From Paraburkholderia kururiensis JCM 10599 = LMG 19447 (lineage in GTDB: Bacteria; Pseudomonadota; Gammaproteobacteria; Burkholderiales; Burkholderiaceae): DNA of 64,000 bases. This document shows positions 1 through 9,409 of the stretch, piece after piece. The notes beneath the pieces are model-generated. The model made no database searches. It worked only from the letters and a program-made list of their open reading frames with translations, and was not told the origin of the DNA. Both the position numbers and the translations under genes were made by a program. Positions within the stretch are counted from its first letter, which is position 1. Every line of letters begins with the position of its first letter. Location of the stretch: assembly GCF_003986935.1 (NCBI RefSeq), contig NZ_RJZE01000002.1, forward strand, positions 186,001-250,000. Reading direction: 5' to 3'.

Positions 1-47
1 CTCGATCCGGCGATCCTGCGATCGAACCATCGAAACGCGCCGCAGGT

Positions 48-794
48 TCAGCCGTGATGCGCCAACGGCTCCTCGTGCAGCGTGCCGTCGCGCAGCCGCA
101 GGATGCGGTCGCAACGGCCGGCCAGGTCGGGATCGTGCGTGACGATCACGAAACTCGTTTCGAGCGTTTCGGAAAGCTCGAGCATCAGGTTGAACACCGT
201 GTCGGCGGTGGTGCCGTCGAGGTTGCCGGTAGGCTCGTCGGCGAGCACGCAGGCGGGCTTCGTCACCAGCGCCCGCGCAATCGCCACGCGCTGCCGTTCG
301 CCGCCCGACAGCTCGCCCGGCCGGTGCTTCGCCCGATGTCCCAGCCCTACGCGCTCGAGCATCGCGAGCGCTTCGCGGCGCGCGTCCTCGGTCGCCATGC
401 GGCGAATGCGCAACGGCATCGCGACGTTATCGAGCGCGGAAAACTCGGGCAGCAGGTGGTGAAACTGATAGACGAAGCCGAGCGCGCGGTTGCGCAGATC
501 GTTGCGCTCGCGCTCGGAAAGCTGCGTGAACGGCTTGCCGAGCACGGACACGGCGCCCGCGCTGGGTTCGTCGAGCCCGCCCAGCACGTGCAGCAGCGTG
601 CTCTTGCCCGACCCCGAGGCGCCCACGATGGCGAGCTTCTCGCCGCGCTTCACGACGAGTTCCGCGTCTGTGAGCACCGACACGTCGAGGCCGCCCTGCA
701 CGAACGACTTCGAGATGCCGCTCGCTTCGAGCACGTAAGGCGAGTGGCCGGCCGGGCCTGCGGCCTTCGCGGCAGCAAGAGAGAGATCATTCAT
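48..794 (-). CDS. lolD: LolD, ATPase of the lipoprotein-releasing ABC transporter
   Basis: This 248-residue ABC ATPase powers release of outer-membrane lipoproteins from the inner membrane to LolA. It has a Walker [10 protein letters not shown], the signature LSGGERQR and Walker B followed by ADEPTGN. The aspartate-rich switch and VTHD histidine are also present. I chose the ATG at 794, giving [10 protein letters not shown], because a longer in-frame extension only adds an arginine-rich stretch lying inside lolC. The start overlaps the lolC stop by 8 bp (ATGAATGA), typical of translational coupling, and this pairing distinguishes LolD from other MacB-like ATPases. Bases 1-47 downstream hold nothing I can identify. 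Confidence 0.95.
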   Translation of the reverse strand: MNDLSLAAAKAAGPAGHSPYVLEASGISKSFVQGGLDVSVLTDAELVVKRGEKLAIVGASGSGKSTLLHVLGGLDEPSAGAVSVLGKPFTQLSERERNDLRNRALGFVYQFHHLLPEFSALDNVAMPLRIRRMATEDARREALAMLERVGLGHRAKHRPGELSGGERQRVAIARALVTKPACVLADEPTGNLDGTTADTVFNLMLELSETLETSFVIVTHDPDLAGRCDRILRLRDGTLHEEPLAHHG

Positions 795-2040
795 AGCGCA
801 GCGCCTCCGCCGGGCGAACCTTCGCGCCGCGCCAGCTGGGATAGAGCGTAGCGAGCGCCGAGAGCAGGAAGGCAATGCCGCCGATGCGAATCACGTCGGA
901 GGCAACCAGCTCGGAAGGCAGCTCGCTGATGAAGTAGACGGACGGCGGCAGGAACTGCACGCCGAGCAGGTGTTCGATCATCGGCACGAGCCACGGGATG
1001 CTCCAGGCGATGAGGCAGCCCAGCGCGACGCCCGTTGCCGTGCCGACGAAGCCGATGGTCACGCCCTGCACGACGAAGATTTTCATGATGGAGCCCGGCT
1101 GCGCGCCGAGCGTACGCAGAATCGCGATGTCGGCCTGCTTGTTGGTGACCGTCATCACGAGCGACGAGACGAGATTGAACGCGGCCACCGCGATGATCAG
1201 CGTGAGGATGATGAACATCATGCGCTTTTCGATCTGCACGGCCGAGAACCAGGTCTTGTTCTGCTGTGTCCAGTCACGGATGTAGAGGTCGCCCGAAAGC
1301 GTGCGCGCCAGTTGGTGCGCGACCTCGGGCGCGCGCTGCATGTCCTTCAGGCGCAGCCGCACGCCGGTGGGCGCCGGCAGCCGGTAAAGCGCTTGAGCGT
1401 CGCGGATGTTCACGAGCGCAAGCGTGCTGTCGTATTCGTAGTGGCCCGACTCGAACACGCCCGCCACGGTGAACTGCTTGAGGCGCGGCAGGATGCCCGC
1501 GGGCGTCATGGAGCCTTCGGGCGCGACAAGCGTGATCTTGTCGCCCATCTGCACGCCGAGGTTGGCCGCGAGATCCGCGCCCAGCACGATGTCGAAGCTG
1601 CCCGGCGTGAGATCGGTCAGTTGCCCCGCCTTCATTTCCTTACCGATATCGGAGACTTCCGGCTCCAGCGACGGCTCCACGCCGCGCAGCGCCACGCCGC
1701 TCACGGTATCGCCGCGCGTCAGAAGCGCCTGGGCATCCACATACGGCGCCGCGCCGATCACCGAGGGGTTCTGCCGCGCCTCTTTCGCAGTGAGCTGCCA
1801 GTCGGGCATCGATCCCGTCGGCGAAAAAATTTCGACGTGCGCAAGCACCGAGAGCATGCGGTCGCGCACTTCGCGCTGAAAGCCGTTCATCACCGAGAGC
1901 ACCACGATGAGCGCCGCCACGCCGAGCGCGATGCCCGACATGGAAACGAGCGCGATGAACGAGATGAAGCCGTTGCCGGTCGTGCGTTTGCCTGCGCGCG
2001 TGTAGCGCAGGCCGATCTGATATTCGTAGGGAAGTTTCAA
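787..2040 (-). CDS. lolC: LolC/LolE family lipoprotein-releasing permease
   Basis: This is the inner-membrane subunit of the Lol ABC transporter, 417 residues. One N-terminal transmembrane helix (about residues 23-45, containing [20 protein letters not shown]) is followed by a periplasmic domain and three C-terminal helices, the MacB/FtsX-like layout. No ATG lies near the conserved N-terminus. The start is the TTG at 2040, giving [19 protein letters not shown], with an AAGGA ribosome site 5 nt upstream. Only one permease gene is present here with lolD, so the complex may be a homodimer (LolF-like), as in other proteobacteria. The alternative is a second permease gene outside the window. Confidence 0.93.
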   Translation of the reverse strand: MKLPYEYQIGLRYTRAGKRTTGNGFISFIALVSMSGIALGVAALIVVLSVMNGFQREVRDRMLSVLAHVEIFSPTGSMPDWQLTAKEARQNPSVIGAAPYVDAQALLTRGDTVSGVALRGVEPSLEPEVSDIGKEMKAGQLTDLTPGSFDIVLGADLAANLGVQMGDKITLVAPEGSMTPAGILPRLKQFTVAGVFESGHYEYDSTLALVNIRDAQALYRLPAPTGVRLRLKDMQRAPEVAHQLARTLSGDLYIRDWTQQNKTWFSAVQIEKRMMFIILTLIIAVAAFNLVSSLVMTVTNKQADIAILRTLGAQPGSIMKIFVVQGVTIGFVGTATGVALGCLIAWSIPWLVPMIEHLLGVQFLPPSVYFISELPSELVASDVIRIGGIAFLLSALATLYPSWRGAKVRPAEALRYE

Positions 2041-2067
2041 GCGAATCCTTGTTTGCGCCCCCGGCGC

Positions 2068-2103
2068 GTGATTCCTGTGGTGATTCCTGTGGTGATGCCT
2101 GTC
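2068..2103. repeat. Tandem 12-bp repeat, three units
   Basis: Three head-to-tail copies of GTGATTCCTGTG (the third is GTGATGCCTGTC) lie in the 252-bp spacer between the divergent lolC and rpfE-like genes, just upstream of the lolC ribosome site. It is one of several short-unit tandem repeats in spacers of this window. Confidence 0.85.
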
Positions 2104-2304
2104 GTGCAACTGCGCTGCGACGCGCCGGGCGGACGCAGTGCGGACCATCTTGCAACGTGTGGCGAGCCGGCCGCGCATCGTCAGCCCAGTCAGCCCATTG
2201 TCGAGTTGGGCGCGGATGGCGGCCGATGGTTCCGTCCCGCAGCCGTCCCGGCGCGCCGTGGCGATCAAATCAACCGCGAAGTTTGCCATACAATGCGCAC
2301 CATC

Positions 2305-3411
2305 ATGCACGTCGAACCCCTCCACCGTCTGCACCTGCTCCTGCCTTTCGCGCTGCCCTCCGCAGCCGACGCTTCCACCGCGCTTGCCCATCTCGCCCAC
2401 CCCGCGCTCGACCAGTTGGTGGCGCGTGCGACGCTCGTGGAGCGTGTGATCGGCGAAGACTTTCAGCGCACGCTGCCGCACGAGCGCTGGGTGGCACGCC
2501 GCTTCGGCGCGGTGCCCGCCGGCGCCGCGGCGGCGGACGAAGCGCCGCTCGCGCCGTACATGCTGCGCGCCGACGGCGGCAAGCCGGGCGATGCCACGTG
2601 GGCATGCGTGGAACCCGTGCACGTGCGCATTGCGCACGACCATCTCGTGCTGGTCGATCCGGCCGCGCTCGAACTGACCGACGAAGAAGCCGCCGTGCTC
2701 CACGACCTCGCGCGGCCGCTCATCGAAGAACTGGGCGTACGCATGGAGGCGCCGACGCCAAGACGCTGGTACCTCTCGAGCGACGCGTTCGGCACGCTCG
2801 CGGGCGCCTCGCCGCTGCGCGCGAGCGGCCGCAACATCGAAATCTGGCTGCCGCATGAGGCCCATACCGGGGAACGCTCGCGCCTCTGGATGAAGCTGCA
2901 GAACGAGATCCAGATGGCCTGGTTCGAGCATCCCGTGAACGAGGCGCGCGAGGCGCGCGGCCTGCCGGCCGTCAATTCGATCTGGTTCCACGGCCAGGGC
3001 GCGGCGCAACCCGTCACGAGCCCGTTCGCTCGCGTGTACTCGGATGCGGTCGCTACGCGTGGCCTCGCACTCGCGGCACAAACGCCGCACGACACACCGC
3101 CCGCGACGTTCGTGGCGTTCGCGGCGTTGCGCGAAGCGCAACCGCGCCCGGACGACGGCGCAACGCTCGTCGAACTCGATCCGTTCTCCGTACCGTTCGT
3201 CGAACAGGACTGGGCACGCTGGAACGCGGCATTCGCGGCGCTCGAACGCGACTGGTTCGCGCCCGCCCTCGCCGCGCTGCAAAAGGGCGAACTGCGCGCG
3301 CTCGAACTCACGCTGTGCGGCGACACGGGCTCGGTCACGCTCGCCGTCACGCGCGGCGACCTGCGCAAATTCTGGCGCCGGCGCATCTTCGCGTCGCTTT
3401 TCATCGAATGA
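2305..3411 (+). CDS. RpfE-like conserved protein (often annotated phosphoglycerate mutase-like)
   Basis: This protein of about 368 residues starts MHVEPLHRLHLLLPFA. It is rich in Leu, Ala and Trp and has no signal peptide or membrane helix. Motifs such as HGQG and WFEHPVNEAREARGLPAVNS, together with its position directly before recJ, match the RpfE/COG4255 family. That family is named after a Xanthomonas regulation-of-pathogenicity-factors gene and is loosely annotated as cofactor-independent phosphoglycerate mutase-like. Its biochemical function is not established. An upstream in-frame ATG at 2293 is possible. I preferred 2305 because TACAAT at 2289-2294 overlaps the earlier codon. The family assignment comes from motif recall and synteny, not from a search. 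Confidence 0.75.
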   Translation: MHVEPLHRLHLLLPFALPSAADASTALAHLAHPALDQLVARATLVERVIGEDFQRTLPHERWVARRFGAVPAGAAAADEAPLAPYMLRADGGKPGDATWACVEPVHVRIAHDHLVLVDPAALELTDEEAAVLHDLARPLIEELGVRMEAPTPRRWYLSSDAFGTLAGASPLRASGRNIEIWLPHEAHTGERSRLWMKLQNEIQMAWFEHPVNEAREARGLPAVNSIWFHGQGAAQPVTSPFARVYSDAVATRGLALAAQTPHDTPPATFVAFAALREAQPRPDDGATLVELDPFSVPFVEQDWARWNAAFAALERDWFAPALAALQKGELRALELTLCGDTGSVTLAVTRGDLRKFWRRRIFASLFIE

Positions 3412-3529
3412 GCGCGGCGCTTCGGCATCCGCTCAGGCATCCGCTCCGGCCGGCCGCCCTGCGCCGACGCCCGAACAACTGCCACAACCACCACCACCGC
3501 CACAACCGCAGCAGCACGCACCGAACAGC

Positions 3530-5236
3530 ATGACCCGAATCGTTACCCGCGCAGCGTCCATGGCTGACGTTGAAGTCCTGATCCGGCACGGCCTGCATCC
3601 CGTGCTCGCGCGCCTCTACGCCTCGCGCGGCGTGTGCGAACCGGGCGAGATCGAAACCGGCCTCGCGCGCCTCACGCCACCCGCCATGCTGAGCGGCTGC
3701 GACAAAGCCGCCGCGCTGTTGGCCGATGCCATCGAAGCAAAACGCCGCATGCTCGTGGTGGCCGACTACGACTGCGACGGCGCCACCGCCTGCGCCGTCG
3801 CGGTGCGCGGCCTGCGCATGTTCGGCGGCGAGGTGGACTACCTCGTGCCGAACCGCTTCGAGTACGGCTACGGGCTCACGCCGGAGATCGTCGCACTCGC
3901 GGCAACCCGGCCGGGCGGCAAGCCCGATCTGCTCATCACCGTGGACAACGGCATTGCGAGCGTCGAGGGCGTGGAGGCGGCCAACGCGCTCGGCATCGAC
4001 GTACTGGTCACCGACCATCACCTGCCCGGCGACACGCTGCCCGCCGCACGCGCCATCGTCAACCCGAACCAGCCGGGCTGCGGCTTTCCGAGCAAATGCA
4101 TTGCAGGCGTGGGCGTGATGTTCTACGTGCTGCTCGCCGTGCGCGCGGAACTGCGCCGGCGCGGCGCCTTTAATGACGCACGCGCCGAGCCGCGGCTCGA
4201 CGGCCTGCTCGATCTCGTGGCGCTCGGCACCGTGGCCGACGTCGTGAAGCTCGACGCGAACAACCGCGTGCTCGTCGCGCAAGGCCTGCAGCGCATCCGC
4301 AACGGCCGCATGCAGCCGGGCATCGCCGCGCTCTTTCGGGCCGCGGGACGCGACGCGCGCAGCGCTTCGGGCTTCGACCTCGGTTTCGCGCTCGGCCCGC
4401 GGCTGAACGCGGCGGGACGTCTCTCGGACATGTCGCTCGGCATCGAATGCCTCACCACCGACGACGTGGGCCGCGCCTGGCAACTCGCGCAGCAGCTCGA
4501 CGCGATGAACCGCGAGCGCCGCGAGATCGAGGCCGGCATGCAGCAACAGGCGCTCGACGACCTCGCGCTCGTCGACCCCGCAGGCGCCGCCACCATCACG
4601 CTCTTCAACCCCGCCTGGCATCAAGGGGTGATCGGCATCGTCGCGGGGCGGCTCAAGGAACGTTTCCATCGCCCCGTATTCACGTTCGCGCCCGCCGACG
4701 AGACTGGCGTGCTCGCGCGCGGCTCGGGCCGCTCGATTGCGGGCTTTCATCTGCGTGATGCGCTCGACCTCGTCTCGAAGCGCGAGCCGGGGCTGATCCT
4801 GAAGTTCGGCGGCCACGCCATGGCGGCCGGCCTCACGATCGCCTGTGCCGACGTGGCGCGCTTCACCGCCGCGTTCGAGTCCGTGGGGCGCGAATGGCTG
4901 TCCGACGACGCGCTCGCGCGCATCGTGGAGACCGACGGCGAACTCGAAGACGCGTACTTCACGCCGCAATTCGTCGAGATGCTCGATGCCGCGGTCTGGG
5001 GCCAGGGCTTCCCTGCGCCGGTCTTTTCGGGCGAATTCGACGTGGTCTCGCAGGCGCTCGTGAAGGACCGGCATCTCAAACTGCAACTGCTGCGCGGCCG
5101 CCAGCGCTACAACGCGATCTGGTTCAACCACACCGACTTGCTGCCGGCGCGCGCCATGCTCGCCTACCGGCTCGCCTCCGACACCTGGAACGGCGTTTCG
5201 CGGGTGCAGCTGATCGTGGAACACGCGGCGGCGTGA
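3530..5236 (+). CDS. recJ: Single-stranded-DNA-specific exonuclease RecJ
   Basis: This 5'-3' single-strand exonuclease acts in RecF-pathway recombination, mismatch repair and base-excision repair. The protein has 568 residues, normal for the family. The DHH-phosphoesterase motifs are clear: ADYDCDG (motif with residues 79-84) and TDHHLPG (DHH at 162-164), followed by the DHHA1 region with GSGRSIAGFHLRDAL and KFGGHAMAAG. The start at 3530 gives MTRIVTRAASMADVEVLIRHG. The 118-bp gap to the upstream rpfE-like gene contains a short duplicated GCATCCGCTC. The block rpfE-like/recJ/prfB/lysS resembles the order in the Xanthomonas rpf region. Confidence 0.96.
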   Translation: MTRIVTRAASMADVEVLIRHGLHPVLARLYASRGVCEPGEIETGLARLTPPAMLSGCDKAAALLADAIEAKRRMLVVADYDCDGATACAVAVRGLRMFGGEVDYLVPNRFEYGYGLTPEIVALAATRPGGKPDLLITVDNGIASVEGVEAANALGIDVLVTDHHLPGDTLPAARAIVNPNQPGCGFPSKCIAGVGVMFYVLLAVRAELRRRGAFNDARAEPRLDGLLDLVALGTVADVVKLDANNRVLVAQGLQRIRNGRMQPGIAALFRAAGRDARSASGFDLGFALGPRLNAAGRLSDMSLGIECLTTDDVGRAWQLAQQLDAMNRERREIEAGMQQQALDDLALVDPAGAATITLFNPAWHQGVIGIVAGRLKERFHRPVFTFAPADETGVLARGSGRSIAGFHLRDALDLVSKREPGLILKFGGHAMAAGLTIACADVARFTAAFESVGREWLSDDALARIVETDGELEDAYFTPQFVEMLDAAVWGQGFPAPVFSGEFDVVSQALVKDRHLKLQLLRGRQRYNAIWFNHTDLLPARAMLAYRLASDTWNGVSRVQLIVEHAAA

Positions 5237-5249
5237 CCGCGCGATCGGC

Positions 5250-5255
5250 TATAAT
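5250..5255 (+). promoter_or_regulatory. Candidate -10 element of the prfB-lysS transcript
   Basis: A consensus TATAAT lies 33 nt before the prfB ATG, directly after the recJ stop. I see no good -35 hexamer 16-18 bp upstream, so the promoter may be weak or activator-dependent. An AGGA ribosome site follows at 5280-5283. Confidence 0.4.
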
Positions 5256-5288
5256 TTCACGTTTTTACAGCATCAAATCAGGACCGAC

Positions 5289-6393
5289 ATGGAAGCGGAA
5301 CGTCTGAACGCGATCGAAAGCTCTCTCGCCGACCTGCGCCGTCGCGCAGACGAGCTTCGGGGGTATCTTTGACTACGACGCCAAATCTGCGCGTCTAGCC
5401 GAAGTCGACAAGGAACTCGAAGACCCGAACGTCTGGGACGATGCGAAGCACGCCCAGGCACTCGGCAAGGAAAAGAAGCTGCTCGAAGGCGTGGTCACCT
5501 CCCTCACCGGCATCAGCAACGACCTGCGTGACACGCAGGAACTGTTCGAGATGGGCCGCGAGGAAAACGACGAAGACACGCTCGTCGCCTGCGAAGCCGA
5601 CGCGGCCGCCATCGAGAAGCGCGTCGCCGACCTCGAATTCCGCCGCATGTTCGCGAACCCCGCGGACCCGAACAACGCCTTCATCGACATCCAGGCCGGC
5701 GCCGGCGGCACCGAAGCGTGCGACTGGGCGTCGATGCTGCTGCGCCAGTACCTGCGCTACTGCGAACGCAAGGGCTTCAAGGCCGAAGTGCTCGAAGAGT
5801 CCGAAGGCGACGTGGCCGGCATCAAGAGCGCGACCATCAAGGTAGAAGGCGAATACGCCTACGGCTTTTTGCGCACCGAAACCGGCATTCACCGCCTCGT
5901 GCGCAAGTCGCCGTTCGATTCGTCGGGCGGGCGCCACACCTCGTTCTCGTCGGTGTTCGTGTATCCCGAGGTGGACGAGTCGTTCGAAATCGACATCAAT
6001 CCGGCCGATCTGCGCATCGACACGTTCCGCGCGTCGGGCGCGGGCGGTCAGCACATCAACAAGACCGACTCGGCCGTGCGGATCACGCACATTCCGACCG
6101 GCATCGTCGTGCAGTGCCAGAACGACCGCTCGCAGCACCGCAACCGCGCCGAAGCAATGGCCATGCTGAAGTCGCGCCTCTACGAGGCTGAACTGCGCAA
6201 GCGCCAGGCCGAGCAGGACAAGCTCGAATCGAGCAAGTCGGACGTGGGCTGGGGCCATCAGATTCGCTCCTACGTGCTCGACCAGAGCCGCGTGAAGGAC
6301 CTGCGCACCAACGTCGAAATGAGCAACACGAAAGCGGTGCTCGACGGCGACCTCGACGACTTCATCAGCGCGAGCCTCAAGCAGGGCGTATAA
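5289..6393 (+). CDS. prfB: Peptide chain release factor 2, expressed by programmed +1 frameshift
   Basis: RF2 recognises UGA and UAA and releases the nascent chain. The first frame starts at ATG 5289 ([20 protein letters not shown]) and hits an in-frame TGA at 5370-5372, codon 28. The slippery context is GGGGGTATCTTTGAC, matching the conserved RF2 autoregulatory site: an SD-like G-run, CUU slip codon, then UGA C. After a +1 shift, translation continues from GAC at 5371 to the TAA at 6391-6393, giving about 367 residues in total. The SPF anticodon-like tripeptide ([10 protein letters not shown]) and the catalytic GGQ ([13 protein letters not shown]) are present. This is an intact regulated gene, not a pseudogene. 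The reading frame shifts at about 5370. Confidence 0.96.
5358..5373 (+). promoter_or_regulatory. RF2 +1 programmed frameshift site
   Basis: The sequence CGGGGGTATCTTTGAC contains the internal Shine-Dalgarno-like G-run, the CTT slip codon and the TGA stop followed by C. Low RF2 makes termination slow and favours the +1 shift, so RF2 controls its own level. Confidence 0.95.
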
Positions 6394-6427
6394 GCCGCGC
6401 CGGCCCGCTACCGAACATCAACCGATC

Positions 6428-7954
6428 ATGACCGAACCCACCCAGCCGAACGCCGCCCCCGAACTGGACGACAACCAGATCATGGCCGAGCGCCGCGAAA
6501 AGCTGCGCGCGCTGCGCGAGCAAGGCGTCGCCTACCCCAACGACTTCCGTCCCACCCACCAGGCCGCGGCACTGCAGTCGGCCTACGCCGAGGCCACCAA
6601 GGAAACGCTCGAAGCCGAAGCGCTCGACGTGGCCGTGGCCGGCCGCATGATGCTCAAGCGCGTGATGGGCAAGGCGAGCTTCGCGACGGTGCAAGACGGC
6701 TCGGGCCAGATCCAGTTCTTCATCACGCCCGCCGACGTGGGCGAAGCCACCTACGACGCGTTCAAGAAGTGGGACCTGGGCGACATCGTCGCGGCGCGCG
6801 GCGTGCTGTTTCGCACCAACAAGGGCGAGCTTTCGGTGCGCTGCACGGAACTGCGCCTGCTCTCGAAGGCGCTGCGTCCGCTGCCGGACAAGTTCCACGG
6901 CCTCGCAGACCAAGAAATGCGCTACCGCCAGCGCTACGTCGACCTGATCGTGACGCCCGAGGCACGCAAGACCTTTGTGGCGCGCACGAAGGCGATCTCG
7001 TCGATTCGCCGCTTCATGTCCGACGCCGAATTCATGGAAGTGGAAACGCCGATGCTGCACCCCATTCCGGGCGGCGCGGCGGCCAAGCCGTTCATCACGC
7101 ACCACAACGCGCTCGACATGGAAATGTTCATGCGCATCGCGCCGGAGCTGTATCTGAAGCGGCTGATCGTGGGCGGCTTCGAGCGCGTGTTCGAGATCAA
7201 CCGGAATTTCCGCAACGAGGGCGTCTCGCCGCGCCACAACCCGGAATTCACGATGATGGAGTTCTACGCCGCGTACACCGACTACACGTGGCTCATGGAC
7301 TTCACCGAGCGGCTGATCCGCCAGGCCGCCATCGATTCGCTCGGCACGGCCACCCTCGTCTACCAGGGCCGTGAGCTGGATCTCGGCAAGCCGTTCCATC
7401 GGCTCACGATCACGCAGGCCATCCAGAAGTACGCGCCGGACTACACGCCGGCCCAACTGGGCGATGAAGCGTTCCTGCGCACCGAACTGAAGAAGTTCGG
7501 CGTGGACACCACCGAACCCAAGTTCCTGAACTCGGGACTCGGCGCGCTGCAACTCGCGCTCTTCGAAGAAACCGCGGAATCGCAGTTGTGGGAGCCCACC
7601 TACATCATCGACTACCCGGTGGAAGTCTCGCCGCTCGCACGCGCGTCGGACAAAGTGCCGGGCATCACCGAGCGTTTCGAGCTGTTCATCACGGGGCGCG
7701 AAATCGCGAACGGCTTCTCGGAACTCAACGATCCGGAAGACCAGGCTGCACGCTTCAAGAAGCAGGTCGAGCAGAAGGACGCCGGCGACGAGGAAGCGAT
7801 GTACTACGACGCCGACTACATCCGCGCCCTGGAATACGGCATGCCGCCGACCGGTGGCTGCGGCATCGGCATCGACCGGCTCGTCATGCTGCTCACGGAC
7901 AGCCCGAGCATCCGCGACGTGATCCTCTTCCCGCACCTGCGTCGCGAAGACTGA
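6428..7954 (+). CDS. lysS: Lysyl-tRNA synthetase, class II
   Basis: This enzyme charges tRNA-Lys. The protein has 508 residues. It has an N-terminal OB-fold anticodon-binding domain (about residues 75-175), then the class II core with motif 1 around [20 protein letters not shown], motif 2 [20 protein letters not shown] and motif 3 [15 protein letters not shown]. The start at 6428 gives [18 protein letters not shown]. It lies 34 bp after prfB on the same strand, a pairing conserved in many proteobacteria (E. coli prfB-lysS). A terminator follows 55 bp after the stop. Confidence 0.98.
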   Translation: MTEPTQPNAAPELDDNQIMAERREKLRALREQGVAYPNDFRPTHQAAALQSAYAEATKETLEAEALDVAVAGRMMLKRVMGKASFATVQDGSGQIQFFITPADVGEATYDAFKKWDLGDIVAARGVLFRTNKGELSVRCTELRLLSKALRPLPDKFHGLADQEMRYRQRYVDLIVTPEARKTFVARTKAISSIRRFMSDAEFMEVETPMLHPIPGGAAAKPFITHHNALDMEMFMRIAPELYLKRLIVGGFERVFEINRNFRNEGVSPRHNPEFTMMEFYAAYTDYTWLMDFTERLIRQAAIDSLGTATLVYQGRELDLGKPFHRLTITQAIQKYAPDYTPAQLGDEAFLRTELKKFGVDTTEPKFLNSGLGALQLALFEETAESQLWEPTYIIDYPVEVSPLARASDKVPGITERFELFITGREIANGFSELNDPEDQAARFKKQVEQKDAGDEEAMYYDADYIRALEYGMPPTGGCGIGIDRLVMLLTDSPSIRDVILFPHLRRED

Positions 7955-8010
7955 TCGCAGAGTGGCGCCGTCGGCGTATTGCGGCGAAACCGCCGGTGGG
8001 TTGATCTGAG

Positions 8011-8041
8011 AAAGCGCTGGGCATATCGCCCGGCGCTTTTT
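8011..8041 (+). terminator. Rho-independent terminator after lysS
   Basis: AAAGCGC-T-GGGC pairs with GCCC-G-GCGCTTT around a 5-nt loop (8023-8027), and the right arm ends in five T residues. It should end the prfB-lysS transcript. The rest of the 368-bp spacer up to 8322 shows no gene. A GGAGG ribosome site lies at 8312-8316. Confidence 0.85.
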
Positions 8042-8322
8042 GTTTGCGCTCCCCCTCACCGCGCGTGGCGCATGCAGCATACGTTCCTGGCTTTTCCCGA
8101 TGCTTGTAACTATCGGTAAATGGATTCGATCCCGTTTCCGTGCCGCGTGGCGGTGCAGCGGCCAAAGGCCGCACCGACGCGGTTTTGCCGGACCGGAGCG
8201 TAGCCTCGCCTCTCCTCGCCGGCTGCCCGCCGGATTTGGTTACAAAGTGAAAAAGTCGGATGGATCGAAGTGGGCGACACTTGGTCTGATAAACACCGAC
8301 TCTGTCACGACGGAGGCCATAA

Positions 8323-9060
8323 ATGAATAACCCGACCAACGTTCAACCCACACAGACGCGCCGCCTTCATCCGCTCATTGCCGTCGCCGCGGGCGCTGTC
8401 ATCGTGGCAAGCCTCGCCGCCACCGCAGCCATTACCGGCCTGTTCCCGAAGGCCACGAGCGGCAGCGCCGAGAACAATCAGGTTCAGTCCGCGGCCATTG
8501 CGTCGCAGCCCGTGGTCGATTCTTCGCAGCCGGCGAACCCCAACACGTACGCCCAAACGCAACAACCCACGCAGACGCAGCAACCGGTGCCGGTTCAACG
8601 GGCCCCTGCTCAGCCCGCGCCGGGCCAGGAAGCTCAGTACGCGCAACAAGCCGCACCGGGACAGCAACCGCAGACATATGCCCAGCAACAGCCCTACGCG
8701 CAGCGTGAACCGGCACAGCCCGCGTACTGCCAGAGTTGCGGCACCGTGGAAGCGATCTCGGCCGTACGCACCGAAGGCCACGGAACCGGTATCGGCGCAG
8801 TAGGCGGTGCCGTTGCGGGCGGCGTGGTCGGCAACCAGTTCGGTTCGGGCAACGGACGCACGGCCATGACGCTGCTCGGCGCGCTGGGTGGCGGTCTCGC
8901 CGGCAATTCGGTGGAAAAGCATCTGCGCAGCACCACCAGCTACTCGGTGCGCGTGCACATGGAGAACGGCAAGACCCGCTACTTCACGTATCACCAGGCG
9001 CCGCCGTTCCAGCAAGGCCAGCGCGTACGCATCGAGAACGGCACGCTGGTGGCTTACTGA
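8323..9060 (+). CDS. Glycine-zipper 2TM-domain envelope protein
   Basis: This 245-residue protein has a single uncleaved-looking N-terminal membrane helix (about 20-42) after a basic TRRLH segment. A long Gln/Ala/Pro-rich linker follows (about 60-130), then a CxxC pair (C136, C139). The glycine-zipper segment GIGAVGGAVAGGVVGNQFG continues into a second zipper GALGGGLAGNSVE. The C-terminal domain resembles the SlyB/17-kDa surface-antigen fold (MENGKTRYFTYHQAPPFQQGQRVRIENG). Unlike SlyB it has no lipobox. It is probably anchored in the inner membrane and contacts the cell wall through the Q/P-rich spacer. The start has a strong GGAGG. Its function is unknown. Confidence 0.85.
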   Translation: MNNPTNVQPTQTRRLHPLIAVAAGAVIVASLAATAAITGLFPKATSGSAENNQVQSAAIASQPVVDSSQPANPNTYAQTQQPTQTQQPVPVQRAPAQPAPGQEAQYAQQAAPGQQPQTYAQQQPYAQREPAQPAYCQSCGTVEAISAVRTEGHGTGIGAVGGAVAGGVVGNQFGSGNGRTAMTLLGALGGGLAGNSVEKHLRSTTSYSVRVHMENGKTRYFTYHQAPPFQQGQRVRIENGTLVAY

Positions 9061-9123
9061 CTCACTGCGAGAGCGCCTCGCTGGCGGCCCCGGCGCTCGC
9101 TGGCAACGCTCCGATGTCCCGAT

Positions 9124-9166
9124 ACGAAAAAGGCGATTCGCAAAATGTGCGAATCGCCTTTTTCGT
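9124..9166. terminator. Bidirectional terminator, perfect 19-bp stem
   Basis: ACGAAAAAGGCGATTCGCA pairs perfectly with its complement at 9148-9166 around the 5-nt loop AAATG. A and T runs on both sides let it stop the plus-strand glycine-zipper gene and the minus-strand isc cluster (iscX ends at 9197). Confidence 0.92.
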
Positions 9167-9196
9167 TTCCTGATCGCGCGAACGATCCACTTCCCG

Positions 9197-9394
9197 TCAG
9201 TAGTCGGCGTCTTCGATCCACGCCGCCTGAATCGCCTCCAGAATCTTTTCGTTCGACCGGTTCGGGTCGTCGTCAAAGCCCTCGAGTTCGGTCACCCAGC
9301 GGTGCAGATCCGTAAAACGCACGTACTGCGGATCGACCTGCGGATGGGTGTCCGTGAGGGCCATCGCAATGTCTTGCGTGTCGGTCCATTTCAT
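9197..9394 (-). CDS. iscX: Fe-S assembly protein IscX (YfhJ)
   Basis: This small acidic protein of 65 residues (MKWTDTQDIAMALTD) binds IscS and modulates cysteine desulfurase activity and possibly iron supply. The family hallmarks are the WTD start, DLHRWV and the C-terminal EAIQAAWIEDA. It is the last gene of the isc cluster, 15 bp after fdx. Confidence 0.95.
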   Translation of the reverse strand: MKWTDTQDIAMALTDTHPQVDPQYVRFTDLHRWVTELEGFDDDPNRSNEKILEAIQAAWIEDADY

Positions 9395-9409
9395 GGCGGC
9401 TCGCTCCTG

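Noticed and set aside
5289-5372. prfB as a pseudogene with an early stop
   Set aside because: The stop lies in the conserved RF2 frameshift context and the rest of the protein is intact.
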